A stretch of 6,352 nt of DNA from positions 1-6,352 of the forward strand of contig JAGHBX010000013.1 in the NCBI GenBank assembly GCA_021160785.1, given 5' to 3'. The notes under the pieces were generated by a model. It worked only from the letters and a program-made list of their open reading frames with translations. It did not search any database and had not been told where the DNA came from. A program made the position numbers and the translations under genes. Position 1 is the first letter of the stretch. The number at the start of each line of letters is the position of its first letter. Below are positions 1-6,352 of this stretch, in pieces. The stretch comes from Planctomycetota bacterium (GTDB taxonomy: Bacteria; Planctomycetota; Phycisphaerae; Sedimentisphaerales; Anaerohalosphaeraceae).

Positions 1-210
1 TCCCCCCTGGTGATCGGATGGGACGGGGGTGAGCATGGGCCTGTCTTGCGCGTCGGAGACTGTTGGGCTCGGGGCGAATCTCTGGAGCCTGTCGACGGGA
101 AATGGAAAAGCAAACCATGCCGCGGCTACGGCGACTGCGGAGAGGCCGGCGCCGCACAGGGCTGCGACGGCAAGTCGCTTTATGATTTTTTTTATCGCGG
201 ATTTCTTCAT
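1..210 (-). CDS. pbpC: Penicillin-binding protein 1C, N-terminal fragment (cut by window edge)
   Basis: Open frame starting at ATG 210-208 and running without a stop to base 1, giving 70 residues. It begins with a lysine-rich cytoplasmic tail (residues 1-12, MKKSAIKKIIKR), then one hydrophobic membrane segment (about 13-35, rich in Ala, Val and Leu). Next comes a short periplasmic start, FPFPVDRLQRF, and a stretch with SPTVSDAQDRPML. This layout matches the start of PBP1C, where a membrane anchor is followed by a P-L-P or P-F-P turn and a V-x-D/AQDG-x-L strand just before the glycosyltransferase (GT51) domain. PBP1C is a bifunctional peptidoglycan glycosyltransferase and transpeptidase-like protein acting on the outer face of the inner membrane. 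The catalytic domains lie outside the window, so they cannot be checked. The start overlaps the stop of the A2M gene upstream, and the A2M-then-pbpC order is typical for this pair. The call rests on both the N-terminal pattern and the context. Another membrane-anchored envelope protein remains possible. Confidence 0.82.
   Translation of the reverse strand, partial: MKKSAIKKIIKRLAVAALCGAGLSAVAVAAAWFAFPFPVDRLQRFAPSPTVSDAQDRPMLTPVPSDHQGG
207..210 (-). promoter_or_regulatory. ATGA stop/start overlap between A2M and pbpC
   Basis: On the minus strand the bases at 210-207 read ATGA. They contain the pbpC start (210-208) and the A2M stop TGA (209-207). Bases just upstream of the ATG (211-222) lack a good Shine-Dalgarno match; the nearest purine run, GGGACAG at about 230-224, is weak and rather far. 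Start of pbpC translation therefore probably depends on ribosomes finishing the A2M gene. The overlap is read directly; the coupling is inferred. Confidence 0.8.
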
Positions 211-3200
211 GGTAAAATGGTAACTGTCCCCGTTTTTCCGAGTGAGGCGATTGACGGATCGTACATGCAGGAGGCCTGGATCGGCGGCAGGTCGAAGATG
301 CCTGCAGTTGTGGCCCGCAGGGCGTATCTGAAGATGCGTTTATTCTTGCTTACGCTGCAAAACAGCACCACACGGTCATCGAGAAGTTCGATGTGGTCGG
401 GCCTGCCTCCGCTGCTGCGGGCCGAGCCTGCCGACGTGGCGAATCTCGGGTTCTCAATCTCCATGCCGCCGGCGAGGGCGTCGACAACGACGATATTGTC
501 AACGTATCGTTTTTCGGTCGTGACGATTTCAATCTCCACATTCACAAGGTCGCCGACATGGATGTTATTCGGTTCGATCGGCTTGCCCGTCCTGTCAAGC
601 CATCGCCTGGTGACGGTGAGGCGACGGTTGTAGGGCTCGACGAGGCCTTTGCGGGCGAGCCCTTCGGAACTCAGGGCTATGTAAATTTCACCCTTTCCTT
701 TGGAAGAGATTGTCAGCGGCTCGGAAAAGTCTTCGACTTTGTGCACGAGGGTTTTGTTATGATCGAAGCCGACCGGGTCGGTATTGGCAAGTTCGATCGA
801 TCCGGTGAAGTCGCACTCTTCGGCGGTTGCCATCGCCTGGTAACGGCTAAGCGCCACGATTGCCGCGGAGTTATTGAGTGTGCTCCGCCAGCAACCGTTC
901 TTTCGCGATTCGGCGATGAGGTTTACAAGCGGGACAACCATTTCGTGGTCCGGATCGATCTCCAGGAGCACAGAGAGCCATACCGCACGCTGCTGCAGTT
1001 GGGAGGTGAGACGGCCGCTGGTGGTTGTCTCGACGGTCATGTCCATCATCTCCGCCGGCAGCAGCTTCGCCGCCGCATCGGTCTTGCCTGCCGCATGAAA
1101 AGCGCCGGCTAAGTGGGCTATTGCGGCGAGATCGAGTGAGTCCTTTTGCTCGGCGAGCCTGTTCATCCATCCGTGAGGCGGCTTGTCGAACGTGCTCAAC
1201 ACGCGACAGAGCAATGCCCTGGTGTTGTTAAAACTACTTCCATTCGTGGTGCTGTGGAGTTGGCTTTCGAGATACTTCATCAGTTCTTCGCTGAAACGCG
1301 GGTCAACATCGTATCCGGCGTTTTTGCACTCGAGCAGGCACCAGCCGGCATAGGCCGATCCCCAGAGATTGGGAGTTGTTCCGCCGGGCCAATAGCTCAG
1401 GCCTCCGGATCGCGTCTGCATGGACCAGAGCCGGGCGATGCCTGCCTGGACCATCTGATTTATTCTGCCGGTGTGCTGTTTGCCCAGAATCTGCGGGGCA
1501 TAGAGCAGGGCAAACATTCGGCTGGAGGTTTGTTCGACGCAACCGTAGGGGTATCGCACCAGCTTTTCCAGCGCGGGGGCAAGTTGTACGCCCGGACGGG
1601 GACTGATGTTTACGGTCAACTGCTGTGTGCCCGGCATGAAAGAGTCCGACGGATCGATTTGCAGTTGTTCGCCGGCGGAGATCGATTTCAGCGCCACCTC
1701 GCCGTGGAGGGCTGTTGCGGAGCGAACGCTGAAAGCGGCTTTGCTTGTTGCCGTTAGCGGGTCATCTTTGGGGCCGGTTTGTTTCGCCGTAATCTGAACC
1801 TGGACGGGGCCGATTTCAAGGGCTTTTACCTTCAGCAGGCGTGTCAGAGGTTTTTCGGGTGAAATCTCGATGGGCTCGGCGGGCAGGTTCTCAATTTCGA
1901 TGGGTCCGTCGATTTTGGTTTCCAGAACAATGCTGATTGCCTTGTCGGTGGAATTGAAGAGCTTGACGGGAACCTCGAATGTATCGCCCGGTGCAGCGAA
2001 GCGGGGCCAGTTGGATTCTGCGATCAGGTCCGAAGTGAGTATGACCGGCGACTGAGCGTTGCCGTACCGGTCATGGTCGACGGCTACGGCCATGAGGCGC
2101 ATTTGCCCGATCAACTCCGGAAGCTTCATCTCAACGGTGGCATTTCCTGCGGCATCGACGCTGATGGCTTTTCGCCAGACGACGTCCGGCTCGCGGCGCA
2201 CTGTTCGGACAGGATTTCGGCGGAGTTTGCCCATTTCGTATCCGCCGTCTGCGCCTATGCGCGTGATGGTTTCGGGTCTGTCGTAGTCCGGCAGCAGCCG
2301 GTAGAACAAATCCGACGTGAACACCGCCGGCCTTCGCGGAGAAAGAAAATATCGGTGCGGATCGGGCGTCTCGTAGGCGGTGGGCAGGAGGATCCCCTCG
2401 TCAACCGCCCAGAGGTGCACCATGCCGGGCAGGTTCGGATCGGTTGCCGGCGCTGTCCGGATGGCGACCGAGATAGATTCGCCGGGAGCGCTCTTTTCGA
2501 CGGTGTCGATCGTGACGGGAAGTATTTTCGCTTCATGGTCGAACACAAGGCGTTTCATGCCCATCGCGCGATGCGGCAGCCAGCTTTTCTTGTCCGGGTC
2601 GACGGCGCGCACGACCGTTGCCGTAATGAATGCTCCGCCTCGCAGTTTCTCGGACAGGTCAAATTCCAGTTCGGCGGTGTTGTTTATCACCTCGGCGATT
2701 TTCCACTGCGACACACGGTCGCTTTCAACGGTCGCTAACATCGTTCCCGACACGGGGCTTCGAATCAGGACCTTTGCCTTGTCGCCGGGGAGGTACCTGG
2801 CTTTGTCGATGACAATCTCCAGCCGCTCGGGCTGGTTCATAGCAAGGCTCTGGTGGGCGCCGCTTTCGGAGGCATAGAGCTTAAGTTGAGTTCGACTCCC
2901 GCTCTCGCCGTCGGTGATTGTGAGCCTGTATCGCCCGACGTCGGGGCAGGCAATCTCAAAAGAGCCCCCCGCGCCACCTGCGACGGGTATCTGTTGGCTC
3001 ATTATTTCTTTGATGCGTTCGACGGACCGCCAGACGCGCCGGCCGTTTACTTCCTTGAGGACGGTATCGAATTCTACAAGGTCGAGCCTAATATGCAGGT
3101 CATTGGGGTCTCGGGTCTTGTCGTCTCCCGTCAGGCTGATCCATTCGATTGCGACCGGCTCCGTCGGCGATACAAGCTGGTTGGCGGCGCGTTTCAGACC

Positions 3201-5552
3201 CAGGTGGTGGTCCAGCTTATCGACGACAGCCGAAGAGTTGCTCGACACGGACCTTGCGCCCGGTTCGGTTACGGTTGCCGTCATGCTCATTTTGTACACA
3301 GCAGTTGCGAGATTGACGGGCAGGGGGATTTTAAGCGTTGCCTTGCCTTCGTCGTCGAGCTTGTCTTTGACGGTTTTGACGTAGATCCTGCCGGTTTTTG
3401 CGGGCATACCGAATGTAAAGCCTTTGTAGTTTTGGGATCGAAAGTTACTCTGCTTCAGCGAGGCTTCGACTTTCACGTCGACATCGGCGGCGGGCACATC
3501 CCAGAGGTATCGTGCGGACACGCTTATCCGGGGCGTATCGTTCGGATCGAACCGCTCGGCGGCGGGCTCTGACTGGACCTTCATTCTCTGCGGCAAAAAT
3601 GCCTCGACAAACGCGGTCGTTGAGCCGAGAGTTTTGTTGTCTCCGGGCAGCGTAGTCCGGAAACGATAAGACCCGGTCTGGCCGTCGATTTCCGTCGGCA
3701 TGGAGACATGGAAGATGCCCTGTGAGTCTTCGGCGGGAGTTGCCTTCATGTCGGCGATTTCCCTGCCGTCCGGCCGCGTCGCCTTTACGCTGAACGGAAA
3801 AGCGGGCGGTATTTCACCTGTCCTGCGGCGGACAATACCGGTCAGATGAATCGTGTCGCCGGGCCTGTATGCCCCTCGCTCGGCATAGAGCATGACTTCG
3901 ACGTCATCGGGGTAAGCGCGTCCCGACTGGTCGACGTCGTCTATCAGCCACCGGTTGTCGCCGGCCCTTAGATAGCTGAGGTTCTTTCCTTTTTTGGCGA
4001 TGATGACCCACATCGAGCCGTCAGGATTGTCATCGGCGTACTCGAGGAGGGCGATACCATCGCTATCGGTTTTAGCCGTGGTCAGTACCTGATTGTTGTA
4101 CGAAACCGCCCTTACTTTTGCGCCTTTGACGGGTTCGCCCGTGCGAAGGGACGTAACCCACACGAGACATCCGTCCTGGTGAGTCTTTGCGGTGATCGCC
4201 AGGTCGGTTACTGTTACGATGGTGTCGCTCGATGTCCATCCCGACTTTGCCGATTGGGCGGTGATATAGTAAACACCCGGGCCCGGCTCGGTAAGCTCGT
4301 CGATATCAAGGACGAAGTTGTGGATTTTATTGCGCACAGTCTCAAGTTCGATGGTCTTTTGGGGTGTAAAGCGGGACGTTGCATATTTGGACTCACCGTG
4401 CAGATAAGAGATAAGATTATTCTCGTGCAGTCGCCATGTCAGAAATTCAACGCCGGTAACATTGGTCGCCTTTAGTTCCAGAGACAGATTGCCGTGCGGC
4501 GCCAGAATGCCTCTTCGGTGGGCAAACATAATAGTGGGTCGTCTCGCCGGGGTCTCGATCGTTACGGGACAGTCCTCGCCGAGCGTTTGATTCCTGTCCG
4601 ATGTCAGGGTTGCCGGGATATGAATCGTGTAGCGGGTCTCGGGCGCGAATCTTCCCGTCAATACCAGTTCACGATAGCTTCGGTGGGCCTTGAGGCCGTC
4701 AACCGGGGGCGTTGTCCGAATTTGGGGCAGCTCCTGCCCGCGATTGAGCCTGTGTGAAAACCTCAATCGGATCGAAATCGTTTCTTCAAGCCGCGGCGCG
4801 GAAATGTAATTGCTCAGGTAGCAGAATCCCGTGCCGATCTGCAGATTACGAATTACGGCGTGATCCAGCGAAAGGTCGGCATTCGGGCCGGCGAGGTTTT
4901 GTTCCAGGACAATGCGAAGGCGGTTCGACGCAGGCCGCGGCACGCGCAGGACGAGTTTTTTTTGGATGTTTTGTGTCAGGCACATAACGTTGTCGAAGGG
5001 ATCGTTGTCGGAACGTGTCTCGTCAAAAAATTGGACATGGCGAAGCAGATCGCCCGGATCAACCGGCTGATTAAATTCCAGTTCAACCGTTACGTGGCGG
5101 GGGTCGACGGCGATTATCTTACTGCCGGCAAGCGCCAGTGAGATCGTTCGAATCTCAAATGACTTCTCGCCGTCCAGTGTCATCCCCGTCCGGGACTCGA
5201 ACTCATCGGTTGCCTCGAGGGTGAACCTGCGACCCGGTGGAAGGGGCGTCTCAAAGAGATATTCGAGGGTATCGGGGGATGACCATTTCCAGACGCCCGG
5301 CCAGTGGGGCTTGAGGGCGAAAACCGCCTCGTCGTCGACTTGGCCTATTTCATCGGCGGCAGCGATTTTCCGATCGAAATTCACCCTTAAACGGTCCGGC
5401 TCGATGTTATTGGGTCTGAGGCGAACATCTTTGGCCAGAACCGTCGCCAAGGGAATGTTTGTCAGCTTGCCGTGAATCCACAGCAGGCCTAAGACGTTAA
5501 TGACGATCAGGATAATAGCCGGTACGGTGATGTTGCGCGGGACCTGCTTCAT
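207..5552 (-). CDS. Bacterial alpha-2-macroglobulin family protein (thioester type, YfhM-like)
   Basis: Large periplasmic protease inhibitor of 1781 residues, in the usual size range of bacterial A2Ms. An N-terminal hydrophobic segment (about 8-26) with no lipobox Cys looks like an uncleaved signal anchor. Beta-sandwich (MG-like) regions follow: about 40-330 (family-specific N-terminal domains), 335-445 (MG1-like, starting RRPTIMFAHR), 450-520 (Ig-like, VWVTSLRTGEPVKGAKV) and 550-660 (MG2 signature, Y562-RPGDT). A second YLPGDK strand begins at Tyr920, and AVDEGIL follows Trp1048; both are hallmarks of the bait-region domain. The bait candidate lies at about 1083-1122 and contains KLRRNPVRTVRRE. 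The central A2M domain starts near Trp1126. The thioester domain carries GCVEQ (Cys1338, Gln1341) and LWGSAYAGW (Trp1397) of its helical toroid. The C-terminal domain has ALAGGMEIENP and ends with LPPIQASCMYDP. An in-frame TAG lies five codons upstream of ATG 5552, and a strong RBS precedes that ATG, which fixes the start. No frameshift is visible. The stop overlaps the pbpC start, so the two are very likely one operon. Confidence 0.96.
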   Translation of the reverse strand: MKQVPRNITVPAIILIVINVLGLLWIHGKLTNIPLATVLAKDVRLRPNNIEPDRLRVNFDRKIAAADEIGQVDDEAVFALKPHWPGVWKWSSPDTLEYLFETPLPPGRRFTLEATDEFESRTGMTLDGEKSFEIRTISLALAGSKIIAVDPRHVTVELEFNQPVDPGDLLRHVQFFDETRSDNDPFDNVMCLTQNIQKKLVLRVPRPASNRLRIVLEQNLAGPNADLSLDHAVIRNLQIGTGFCYLSNYISAPRLEETISIRLRFSHRLNRGQELPQIRTTPPVDGLKAHRSYRELVLTGRFAPETRYTIHIPATLTSDRNQTLGEDCPVTIETPARRPTIMFAHRRGILAPHGNLSLELKATNVTGVEFLTWRLHENNLISYLHGESKYATSRFTPQKTIELETVRNKIHNFVLDIDELTEPGPGVYYITAQSAKSGWTSSDTIVTVTDLAITAKTHQDGCLVWVTSLRTGEPVKGAKVRAVSYNNQVLTTAKTDSDGIALLEYADDNPDGSMWVIIAKKGKNLSYLRAGDNRWLIDDVDQSGRAYPDDVEVMLYAERGAYRPGDTIHLTGIVRRRTGEIPPAFPFSVKATRPDGREIADMKATPAEDSQGIFHVSMPTEIDGQTGSYRFRTTLPGDNKTLGSTTAFVEAFLPQRMKVQSEPAAERFDPNDTPRISVSARYLWDVPAADVDVKVEASLKQSNFRSQNYKGFTFGMPAKTGRIYVKTVKDKLDDEGKATLKIPLPVNLATAVYKMSMTATVTEPGARSVSSNSSAVVDKLDHHLGLKRAANQLVSPTEPVAIEWISLTGDDKTRDPNDLHIRLDLVEFDTVLKEVNGRRVWRSVERIKEIMSQQIPVAGGAGGSFEIACPDVGRYRLTITDGESGSRTQLKLYASESGAHQSLAMNQPERLEIVIDKARYLPGDKAKVLIRSPVSGTMLATVESDRVSQWKIAEVINNTAELEFDLSEKLRGGAFITATVVRAVDPDKKSWLPHRAMGMKRLVFDHEAKILPVTIDTVEKSAPGESISVAIRTAPATDPNLPGMVHLWAVDEGILLPTAYETPDPHRYFLSPRRPAVFTSDLFYRLLPDYDRPETITRIGADGGYEMGKLRRNPVRTVRREPDVVWRKAISVDAAGNATVEMKLPELIGQMRLMAVAVDHDRYGNAQSPVILTSDLIAESNWPRFAAPGDTFEVPVKLFNSTDKAISIVLETKIDGPIEIENLPAEPIEISPEKPLTRLLKVKALEIGPVQVQITAKQTGPKDDPLTATSKAAFSVRSATALHGEVALKSISAGEQLQIDPSDSFMPGTQQLTVNISPRPGVQLAPALEKLVRYPYGCVEQTSSRMFALLYAPQILGKQHTGRINQMVQAGIARLWSMQTRSGGLSYWPGGTTPNLWGSAYAGWCLLECKNAGYDVDPRFSEELMKYLESQLHSTTNGSSFNNTRALLCRVLSTFDKPPHGWMNRLAEQKDSLDLAAIAHLAGAFHAAGKTDAAAKLLPAEMMDMTVETTTSGRLTSQLQQRAVWLSVLLEIDPDHEMVVPLVNLIAESRKNGCWRSTLNNSAAIVALSRYQAMATAEECDFTGSIELANTDPVGFDHNKTLVHKVEDFSEPLTISSKGKGEIYIALSSEGLARKGLVEPYNRRLTVTRRWLDRTGKPIEPNNIHVGDLVNVEIEIVTTEKRYVDNIVVVDALAGGMEIENPRFATSAGSARSSGGRPDHIELLDDRVVLFCSVSKNKRIFRYALRATTAGIFDLPPIQASCMYDPSIASLGKTGTVTILP

Positions 5553-5558
5553 AATTCG

Positions 5559-5566
5559 CTCCCTCT
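5559..5566 (-). promoter_or_regulatory. Ribosome binding site of the A2M gene
   Basis: The minus strand reads AGAGGGAG, followed by six bases (CGAATT) and then ATG 5552. This is a strong purine-rich Shine-Dalgarno match at good spacing. An in-frame TAG at 5567-5565 rules out any longer N terminus, so the site and the stop together settle the A2M start. Confidence 0.8.
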
Positions 5567-5587
5567 AAAGTGATTTCAAGCGTCCAT

Positions 5588-5618
5588 GCCCGCCTCGGCC
5601 GCCGAGAAGCCGCCGGGC
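5588..5618 (-). promoter_or_regulatory. GC-rich hairpin in the presumed A2M mRNA leader
   Basis: A perfect 5-bp stem with a 3-base loop is present at 5594-5606 (CTCGG CCG CCGAG). It sits inside a second pair of matching arms, GCCCG at 5588-5592 and CGGGC at 5614-5618, with unequal internal spacers of 1 and 7 bases. It lies between the predicted transcription start and the RBS, about 35 bases from the start codon, so it would fold in the leader RNA without covering the RBS. It has no T-run on the coding side, so it is not an obvious intrinsic terminator. It resembles no riboswitch I recognise. Possible roles are mRNA stability or a protein binding site. Chance pairing in GC-rich sequence is also possible. 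Confidence 0.4.
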
Positions 5619-5688
5619 GAGGAATCAGAGAATCAAAATATTGGCGCCCCTTACCGATGTGACCGCCATCCAAAGGCCAGTCAACTAA

Positions 5689-5716
5689 ATAATAGCACAA
5701 CAAAGAAATTATGCAA
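5689..5716 (-). promoter_or_regulatory. Candidate promoter of the A2M-pbpC unit (extended -10)
   Basis: On the minus strand a -10 element TATTAT (5694-5689) is preceded directly by TGC (5697-5695), which makes the extended -10 form TGnTATTAT. Sixteen bases further upstream is a weak -35 match, TTGCAT (5716-5711). The surroundings are AT-rich, unlike the coding regions. Transcription would begin near 5682 and give a leader of about 130 bases. An alternative CATAAT lies at about 5714-5709 and overlaps the -35 assignment. The call assumes a vegetative sigma-70 type consensus. Confidence 0.5.
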
Positions 5717-5843
5717 GCAATAATTCCAAAGACAGCAGGATTTTTTGGTTCATCACGGAATAGCGGGGTGAAATACGATTCATTGGGATTAACCTACCAT
5801 TCCACTGAAGCCAAGAAGAAGACCAAAAAATTCTACTAATAAA

Positions 5844-5856
5844 GGGACCAGGTCCC
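5844..5856. repeat. Perfect palindrome GGGACC-A-GGTCCC, REP-like or weak terminator
   Basis: Six-base arms flank a single central base, and folding as RNA would give GGGAC CTG GTCCC. AT-rich flanks add a few more pairs beyond a mismatch (AATTAAT on one side, TTTATTA on the other). On the minus strand the stem is followed by TTTATTAG and, a little later, by six T. It lies about 100 bases after the stop of the unknown membrane gene, so it could end that transcript, though the T-run directly after the stem is interrupted. Short GGGAC...GTCCC palindromes with AT-rich flanks also occur as dispersed REP-like repeats associated with Y1 transposases in many environmental bacteria. Copy number cannot be seen from one window. 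Confidence 0.45.
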
Positions 5857-5870
5857 ATTAATTTCACACA

Positions 5871-5912
5871 GGTTAGCGGTGGGCTAATCCCGGGGCGCTG
5901 GGACACCCTGCG
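5871..5912. repeat. Two adjacent imperfect hairpins downstream of the unknown membrane gene
   Basis: Hairpin one is at 5871-5889: GGTTAGC, spacer GGTGG, GCTAATCC, with 7 pairs including one G-T. Hairpin two is at 5896-5912: CGC-T-GGG, loop ACA, CCC-T-GCG, with six pairs around a symmetric T-T mismatch. Together with the palindrome at 5844-5856 they make three small inverted repeats in about 70 bases, the two here being much more GC-rich than the rest of the gap. Neither has a following T-run on the minus strand, so a Rho-independent terminator is not clear. They may stabilise the 3' end of the upstream mRNA or be part of a dispersed repeat. Confidence 0.35.
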
Positions 5913-5958
5913 GGCTGAAATTTATCGCTCCTTGGTGCATTTTCATTTGGCATATCCC

Positions 5959-6352
5959 TTATCCTGTAATCCAGAGTATGACAATTGCAAGAATAGCAAG
6001 GCTGACAATGGCCATGACGGACAGTTTTACAATCCCCGGCAGAATGCGATCTGTATCGCGTATCACCCGCCCCTGGTCGTTGCTTACCGCTCCCGGTCTG
6101 CCGCCGTCGAAGTCCGGCTTTATGCGCCATATGATTCCGTAAGCTGATCGGATGAACTTAAACATCGTAATTGTTCCGATCCACGACAGCACCCACATCG
6201 AGAAGTAACCGCCCAAGAGCCCGCTGGCGCCGGCACCGACGCATATACCCACAAGACCGGTAAAGGGCAACTTCGCCCAGAACTCGCTGCCCAGTTTGTC
6301 AAACTCGGACCTTGTCTCGTTCACATTCCAGACAAATTCACTGACCGTCTCA
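5959..6352 (-). CDS. Small membrane protein of unknown function, probably cut at its 5' end
   Basis: The frame stops at TAA 5961-5959 and stays open to the window edge. A GTG at 6324-6322 would give a 121-residue protein, but it has no clear Shine-Dalgarno site. The codons before it (SEFVWNVNETRSEF across the GTG) continue an amphipathic helix pattern, so the true start is probably outside the window. Counting from the GTG, the parts are a polar, charged helix (1-18) and a long hydrophobic, glycine-rich region that could hold one or two membrane segments (about 21-58). A basic and polar loop follows (about 67-96, with WRIKPDFDGGRPG), then a final strongly hydrophobic helix (about 99-119) ending at the C terminus. 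It has no catalytic motif I recognise and I cannot place it in a family. It points the same way as the A2M gene but is separated by 406 bases with its own likely promoter, so an operon link is doubtful. Confidence 0.65.
   Translation of the reverse strand, partial: ETVSEFVWNVNETRSEFDKLGSEFWAKLPFTGLVGICVGAGASGLLGGYFSMWVLSWIGTITMFKFIRSAYGIIWRIKPDFDGGRPGAVSNDQGRVIRDTDRILPGIVKLSVMAIVSLAILAIVILWITG

Larger units (their letters stand above)
5553..5958. other. Intergenic region between the unknown membrane gene and the A2M gene
   Basis: A gap of 406 bases with no convincing gene. From the high end it holds the hairpin and palindrome group (5912-5844) and then an AT-rich stretch (about 5843-5689) in which I see nothing beyond the promoter candidate at its lower end. 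The presumed leader (about 5682-5553) follows, with a GC-rich hairpin and the RBS. Short open frames here have no coding-like composition and match nothing I recognise. No tRNA, recognised riboswitch or mobile-element end is visible. Confidence 0.6.

Noticed and set aside
10..633. Plus-strand open frame of 207 codons
   Set aside because: It lies antisense to the C-terminal end of the A2M gene and the start of pbpC, has low-complexity Arg/Ser-rich composition and no recognisable domain.
393..1112. Plus-strand open frame of 239 codons inside the A2M gene
   Set aside because: It is entirely antisense to conserved A2M coding sequence, and its length is explained by the GC content and codon use of the real gene.
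2073..3572. Long overlapping plus-strand open frames
   Set aside because: They are antisense shadows of the A2M bait and MG domains and show no domain, signal or RBS support.
5576..5587. Three-codon upstream frame (ATG GAC GCT TGA) in the A2M leader
   Set aside because: It has no RBS and is too short to support as a leader peptide.
5497..5906. Two minus-strand open frames (65 and 68 codons) in the intergenic region
   Set aside because: They span the promoter candidate, the palindrome and the leader, their composition is not protein-like, and one runs into the A2M start.
5873..5953. Short minus-strand frame of 26 codons starting MPNENAPRSDKF, just after the unknown membrane gene
   Set aside because: An AGGA lies 8 bases upstream of the ATG, but the 3' half is made of the palindromic sequence at 5871-5912 and there is no independent sign of coding. 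Kept only as a remote possibility.

Overview
The window comes from a bacterial chromosome with a diderm-type envelope gene pair. All supported coding is on the minus strand, so the order of transcription runs from high to low coordinates. Three genes are visible: a small membrane protein of unknown function (5959 to the right edge, probably cut at its 5' end), one very large bacterial alpha-2-macroglobulin (A2M, 1781 aa, 5552 to 207), and the first 70 codons of a penicillin-binding protein 1C (210 to 1, cut by the left edge).

The A2M and PBP1C genes overlap by 4 bases (ATGA). They are in the same order as the yfhM-pbpC pair of Escherichia coli and other Gram-negative bacteria. In the established model, the A2M traps or blocks foreign proteases that enter through a damaged envelope, while PBP1C is thought to help repair peptidoglycan. 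The A2M keeps an intact thioester motif (Cys1338-Val-Glu-Gln1341) and has an arginine-rich bait-region candidate. It appears to be held by an N-terminal membrane anchor rather than by a lipobox cysteine.

The 406-base gap between the unknown gene and the A2M gene (5553-5958) is partly AT-rich. It holds three short palindromes just downstream of the unknown gene (5844-5912), a plausible extended -10 promoter for the A2M-pbpC unit (5689-5716), a GC-rich hairpin in the presumed leader (5588-5618) and a good ribosome binding site (5559-5566).

The taxon cannot be fixed from the sequence. Moderately GC-rich genes, a non-lipoprotein A2M and the palindromic repeats would suit a Planctomycetota or related environmental lineage, but this is a weak inference. 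I found no RNA gene, CRISPR array, insertion sequence or phage gene. I also saw no convincing sign of an undescribed multi-gene system. The parts least explained are the unknown membrane protein and the palindrome cluster.
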